A DNA stretch of 64,000 nt. Origin: Polytrichum commune (lineage: Eukaryota > Streptophyta > Polytrichopsida > Polytrichales > Polytrichaceae). Under the pieces are notes generated by a model. The model was not told the DNA's origin. It did no database searches and worked only from the letters and a program-made list of their open reading frames with translations. Location: contig OX485807.1 in assembly GCA_950295325.1 (NCBI GenBank), positions 8,521,001 to 8,585,000 of the forward strand, given 5' to 3'. Made by a program: the position numbers and the translations under genes. Shown in pieces: positions 58,227 to 64,000 of this stretch (positions are counted from its first letter, which is position 1; every line of letters begins with the position of its first letter).

Positions 58227-61120
58227 TATGACTCCCTTTTCAGGGTTAGCATAGACCTAGGCTCCCTCAATTTACTAAATATTTCTCATGCTAGTGGTAG
58301 GGATAAGGAGCCTAATCCGTTGTGCTCCTCTCATACCTCAATGCTAATATTTCCTTAGTATCCCCTGCTCCATGGTGGAAATCCAATGGAGCTCAACCTT
58401 ATATATAAAAATCCTAATCTACTTGGACCAAGATTTTCTAACCCTAACTCTACTGGAGTCTCTCCCTTCAAGAACTTCCCGCCCTACTAACCACAAAAAG
58501 ACCCCAAAAGAGAAACAAAGTTTCTCCCTTACTTCTCCTCCCTATACCTTCTTGATTCTCAAAATTGCACCTACTTCTTCCTTACCCATTATCTAATGAA
58601 ATCCCTAAAGTATGTGATGCAGTCCCCATGAACATTTGTCCTTGTCATGCATTTTTTTTTTGTCTACCAATCAACTGTCATTTTTACTAGTTGGATGACA
58701 TGCTCGGCTATATGTTCATGGTCCACTGGCTAGTTACAAGTTGGTGTTCTAAAAACTTTAGTACAATTCCCCACCTGGGCCTAACAAATCTCCAATCTCA
58801 TTGCATATTCTCACATCCCAAAACGAACATCATTGCATAAAAAGACCACGCGTATAATCACACATACAAGTACAAATAGGCAAGGAAAGAGGTTGGCGCC
58901 TCCAAGCACCACTAATGTGTTCCATTCTGAAACTTGAAATTTGGTACCTAAAATTCTTAACCTTCACTACAATCAAAAGGTGGTGCCACTAATTGCCACT
59001 ACATGAATAAAGAGGCTACAAGATACAAGCTGAGAGAACAAGAGGGTGATGACCACAGGGTTGGAGAACGGAGAAAGTGGTGACACCACTCACACACCCA
59101 ACTAAATTCTAGATGATGTGAGCTCTTGGATGGGAGGATGGTCTCCATTCATGGCTCGCATTGGAGCTCATTGGCTACTCTAAATTATGGAGCTTAGAAG
59201 GAGGGTCCCATTTTTTAGGTGACTCCACTCCACTCATGTGAAGCTAGTTGGTGCCACCTCTTACAAACAAAGAGTGGAGGTGACACTTTAGAAAGGAAAA
59301 AATCCAATGTTTTTAGCATATGCATGGAAATCAATTCACTTCACTGTAGAAAGTGGCTACTAGTAGCCAAATTATTATTAAAATTATTATAATGGTTCCA
59401 ATCACTCTAAGGCACATCATATAGTTTATTGTCTACAAACGAGAGATTTCATTTCCCACACTCACCATTGGGGGGCGGGGAGGTTAGTAAATGTTTGCAC
59501 CTATAGGTTTATTGTTTATTCACAATAAATTAAGCTCCATCTAATAATTTATCATGATGTAAGTGTTCTTTGGTTTATAATTAAAATACATGGGATCTAC
59601 ATAGGAATCAACATTTTTATACTCCCCAATGGTAAGTGTTGTGAAGAAGTACCCACAAACATGCAAGAAGAATTGATCTTCATGTGGCCCCATGTGTGGG
59701 GTTTTGCATGAGTGGTGAGTACCAATTTATGCAATTGATAATCTTCAATCTATCCCCCCCCCCCCCCAAAAAAAAGGATCATGGAAACAAGTTTGGTTTT
59801 GACAATCCTAATCACTTTGGTGAATGTGATGCAAAATCTTACCAATTCCAAGTTTAAGGATGTTATTTATTTGTTTTTAATTTTTAAAGAAAAGCGTAAT
59901 TGAAAAACACTTGCAACCACTTTTTGGCTACTTAGATTTGAAACTTAAGTAAGATTGGACTAAGTCCAAGTCCATAATTATAACATGTTGAAATTTATCA
60001 TAGGATCCTACAATAGTCTTGTATAATAAAGGACTCCGATAGAATGTGTAGAGTTGATCATGATATTATTATAAAAGTTTTTTTGTCTTCATTTCCAGTA
60101 TTCGGCATTTATTTATATGAATTTAACACCAAAATAGATGTATGGAATTTTCCATCATATTTTAATAGCATGACATTTAAGAAGTTCAAAAGTATGTTGA
60201 TGTATCCATTCATAGAATTGAAGCCACCAAGAAGTCCACATTTTGAAAATACATCCAACTTTACTTAAATGCATCTTTAGGCACTTTCAATCAATTGATT
60301 TGCACAATAATCTAACAAATAAGGCAGGATGAATCTTGAAAAACAATTAGTTATCAATATAGTGGGGGTGAAAGTTGACACATGCCAACATTACTTTGTG
60401 GCATTGTGCTACAACTTGGTAAAGTCGTAAAACATTGCACTAAACAATATATTTAGTGTCAATTACTATTTGGAATCATGTCTATCATCTTTTGACTATT
60501 GATGCAAATTTCTACCAAGTGAAGTATTTTAAGTTCTACAATGTCCAAACAACCAATTTGACTTATGTTTGTAAAATAGGATATACAACATTGCATAACT
60601 CCAAATAACAAGTGACACAAAATACAGTATTTAGTTTGTACTTATGGTTGGAAATCCGGCAAAGTCTATCGCGAACAAAGTGGTCGCTTCCTATCCCCTT
60701 TCCACCACTTACGTGATGTTCCCAAAGGGAATCTTCGCAACGACCGAGGTATCTTGTGCGGAGGGATATTTGTTAGGATACTTTTTTGTGAACATGTTTT
60801 TGGGAATCTAACTTAATGAGCGCTTTGAACAACTATTTGAGCATGACAAGTGATACATGATGTATCTAACTTTGTGGGATCTTCCTAAATAGAGTGTGCG
60901 TCCAAGACTAGCACACAACTCATTGGAACTAGATATCTTTGCTACTTAGCTTAATATCGTAAACCTACCCTATGCGGAGTCTCTCACCCGAGTTTGAACC
61001 AAGTTTGTGATATTTTGGTCTGTTTTGTAATACTTAGAGGCAGCCTCGGACATCCCGGTCACGATTAAGTAAGGTGCCGTGGTCTTAAAGTAACACCTTC
61101 GCTTTGGTGACACATGTTTT
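58227..61120. other. AT-rich stretch, no gene recognised
   Basis: Nothing recognised. C14 followed by A-rich sequence at 59754-59775. A palindrome-like CACTAAACAATATATTTAGTG at about 60441-60463 resembles the perfect one at 17378-17400. Confidence 0.45.
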
Positions 61121-61390
61121 TAATCCTTAAGCCGTCAACAAGTGAGTGCAGCAATGGTGGATCAAGTGAGTCATTGTTGAAAGTGATTAATTATATGCGG
61201 CATTATGTATAAAATAGCACCACTTCATATGTTCATAATAGCGGTGCAAAAAGGATGCAAGAACGTCAACTTTGGTCAATTACAATGACTAAACATGGTT
61301 CTCTCCGCTCGACGAGGCAGTGTGAAAAGTGTTCCACAAAAAAAGAACAACACCTTCATTTAATAAAAGATCCTCACTTGCAGTCAGACT
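61121..61390 (+). repeat. Dispersed repeat family F, copy 2
   Basis: Partner of 48454-48730; begins near CCGTCAACAAGTGAGTGCA and ends near TAATAAAAGATCCTCACTT. Confidence 0.65.
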
Positions 61391-63109
61391 GATATTGTGA
61401 TAATTCTTAATTAGCAATCCAACATCAATAAACCCGCCTAGTTGATAGTAAAAGGCCCTTTCCTTAAGATGGCTTGGAGAATTTAAGTAGGTTGCATATG
61501 AATTTATTAAATCATGTATTTTTTTGGTAGATTCTGCTAATCTATGGATTTAAAAATAATAAAATTCCAAACTACTTCGCCTTCCTAAAGTACCAAAAGT
61601 TCCTTAAAGTGTCACGTTAAGACCTCAGTAGCTTAAGGTGGATCCAAATCCACATTAGCTTTTCAATACAACACACCTACATATGATTTCCTCGAGTTCT
61701 TGTTGTTTTCCTCCTTGCGGCTCCACATGTTTTATTTGGGTGAGGCCCACTTTATACGTACTTGGGGCCGGGCTGGACTTTAGGAATTTCAACCATAGGA
61801 TCACTTGGTTTCATCAAATTCAGTCAAAGGAGTTTTATCTGGGGGTGGTCTAGAACATTTACTCATCATGTATGGTGTCCTAGGTGGCAAAATTTTGGCA
61901 CCAAATCTTCGGGTTGCTTTGAACAAATGGGGATGAGGTTTTCCTTGGCTTGAACTCTCAACATGGGCACGACTAGGCTCATTTGTTGGATAATGAACAT
62001 CTCTATTGTCAACTCATACAAGATTAGTTCTCTTAAGTAATCATTCTCCTCAAGAACATCGATACCTAAAATTGGGCCCCATCACTTTACATGTGACAAG
62101 GTTGAACCCGAAAGAAATTGATAAAGTTGGACCAGATTGAGGGCTTAAATGCTTGACAATCAAGCCAATGCTCAATCCAACCCTAGATTTTCTTGTTTCC
62201 ATCCACGTCATATGTGGACCAAGGGTTTAGGACATGCCAGGAAGAGAGCTCTTACTTTCCCCAAGCTCAATGTCAAGCAAAATGGATCAACCTAACCAAG
62301 TCCAAGGGGAGGTTGAGTGCTCAAAACACCTACCGAGCGGAAAGGAGGGGAGGGTGAAGACACCAATTATTATTGTAGAGGCTGGATGTTGTTGTTTTAG
62401 CCAAATTAACTCATTATTTGGTATTAGAGACCCCGAATTAGCCTCTAATGTTTAATGTCACACACACTATTTGCGAGGGGCCTAAACTAGATGCCTAAAG
62501 GTTTCAAAGTGGCACATCCATTGATTTCCAACACGATACTATTCATCAATGTGAGTAACTTATTAAAGGGAAAAAAACATTAGCAATGTGATTTTTACCA
62601 TAGCACATAGCAAGACCTGAGATGATAGTTTTGCCTTTAAGTATGCAATGGGAATATATTATTGAGCATACTATGGCAAGTGTGATGTGTTTGCATTTTA
62701 GCAGGCAAGGGGAAGATATTCTTGAGCATACTCATACCAAGTGTCATTTGTGTACACTTTAATCAACTTGTAGACCATTGTGTAACATAGGCATACACCT
62801 AATAACATTGTTGAACATGTTCAAGCCAATATATTAGTAAGTGCATTTGAGCAACAAGTATCATGAGGTAACACCAATGGCGAGTTTGTTTATTATTATT
62901 GTAAGTTACCTAACATACGCCTCAAAATAGAGTAAACAACACTATTACGCATGTGACACTAAATACAATAAACAATGTAGTGAGCTTAACTTTGTAAGAA
63001 TCAACAACCAATCTATAGGAGGGGGTCAATTTATACTATTACCACCTCATCATGTATTTGAAAGCCAACCTAGTCTAAAGGATTGACAGTGTTGATGAAG
63101 GATCTAAGG
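61391..63109. other. No gene recognised
   Basis: Open plus frames at 61762-61953 and 62234-62455 match no family. A short local direct repeat (AGCATACTATGGCAAGTGTGA / AGCATACTCATACCAAGTGTCA with a shared upstream AGCA/GCAATGGGAA segment) lies at 62640-62745. The ACACTAAATACNATNAAC motif recurs at 62956. Confidence 0.4.
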
Positions 63110-63447
63110 TAGATGAATATTAAATGGTTACTATCTATGATTAAACCACTTCTCCTAGGATATGAAGCACACTAATATAACTACAAGATGTTTAGCAAGA
63201 CCAAAATAAGTATGCAACCACTTACCTCATATTTTTTGGGACTCATATGAATATCCTATTCATTATCAAAGAACAAGTCCTCTTACTCATGAAATGTTCA
63301 TACATGTCTCCCTGATTACATTCATTATTGAGCATAGAATGGTTATCATATTTTGAGCATGTAGTCCAATTTCTTTTAAATGTCATATGTCTTGTTTTTG
63401 TTCTTAAAGCAACACCCAATCACATAGCACTCAAGTATACGTGTCTG
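63110..63447 (+). repeat. Dispersed repeat family I, copy 3
   Basis: Shares CCACTTCTCCTAGGATATGA, TTATCATATTTTGAGCATGT and CACATAGCACTCAAGTAT with the copies at 14831 and 15798. Contains only CCC where copy 2 has C12. It has no neighbouring second copy. Confidence 0.75.
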
Positions 63448-64000
63448 AATACGATAAGTAACTAAATTAAGGACATCTACTTATGGAGTATCTCTAGACA
63501 AGGCACGATGTGTTTAGCATGTGACATGAATCCATGGTTGATTGTTGCATATGATATAAAGGTATATGGCCCTATTGTGTTACATATTCTCTTATTTGCA
63601 AGGTCAAGGTGGTTCAACGCTTCAAATAGCCCATTGTTTGGACATTGTGTGCAAAATTTATTTGGGTTCGAAGTTACACTTGTAGGTGACTTAGAACCAA
63701 CACCAATATGAAATGTTCAAATGGTGTACGTGTTCCTAATCATTATATTCCTATTGTACAAGATTTCTAGGTGTTAGATTTGGGTTGTGTTGGTTTTGAG
63801 TATAATTACCTTAGAGATTGCAAATCATGGAGATTGTCAATTGTTGTTTGAGTAGAGATATAAACATGAGTCCAATATAAATGTCATGTGGCAGGCCTCC
63901 CAATTACTTTGTGATACATATTTGCATAACACAATTGTCCTTTAAATGTGATGTACATCTTCATTACCAATATGTAGTTATCCTGCAAGATTCCTTGTGC
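63448..64000. other. No gene recognised, window end
   Basis: The 67-codon plus frame at 63508-63711 matches nothing known. Confidence 0.4.

Overview
The window looks like nuclear DNA of a land plant: AT-rich and gene-poor. Four things point there: a plant heavy-metal-associated (HMA) domain gene with short introns, a plant-type tRNA-Val(CAC), L1-type LINE remains together with many Tourist-like MITEs that carry TTA target duplications, and a Ty1/copia fossil. The style (a long disordered region ahead of a C-terminal HMA domain, GC-rich exons in AT-rich surroundings) would suit a moss, lycophyte or other seed-free plant, but I cannot fix the species.

Layout. 1-1.5 kb: minus-strand copia fossil, cut by the window edge. 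1.5-3.9 kb: mostly unrecognised sequence. 3.9-8.6 kb: the one clear protein gene, on the minus strand, running from a GC-rich TATA-containing promoter at about 8.4-8.6 kb to a stop at 4558. Its HMA domain lies in two short exons (4915-4825 and 4697-4558). They only become visible when an in-frame stop at 5083-5081 is read as part of an intron. 8.7-9.7 kb: a MITE, then a seven-unit tandem array of about 70 bp. 13.6-20.7 kb: dispersed repeats, two MITE families, a 5'-truncated LINE tail and some gene-like fragments. 22-29 kb: one long decayed L1-type LINE carrying two MITEs of different families. 29.28 kb: an intact tRNA-Val gene followed by a tandem duplication. 32-34 kb: degenerate coding-like sequence. 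39.5-42.3 kb: minus-strand remains of what looks like a DUF7869-type protein, with a 166-bp foldback element inserted. 44-64 kb: further copies of the same MITE and repeat families, an orphan GC-rich island at 52.6-53.6 kb with a 53-nt pure-pyrimidine tract, and unassigned AT-rich DNA.

Most of the sequence is decayed mobile DNA. Only the HMA gene and the tRNA gene look functional. An unusual background feature is the high number of long G or C homopolymers (about 14 runs of 8-19) in otherwise AT-rich sequence. In one repeat family, comparison of copies suggests that such a run grew in place from a short C tract.
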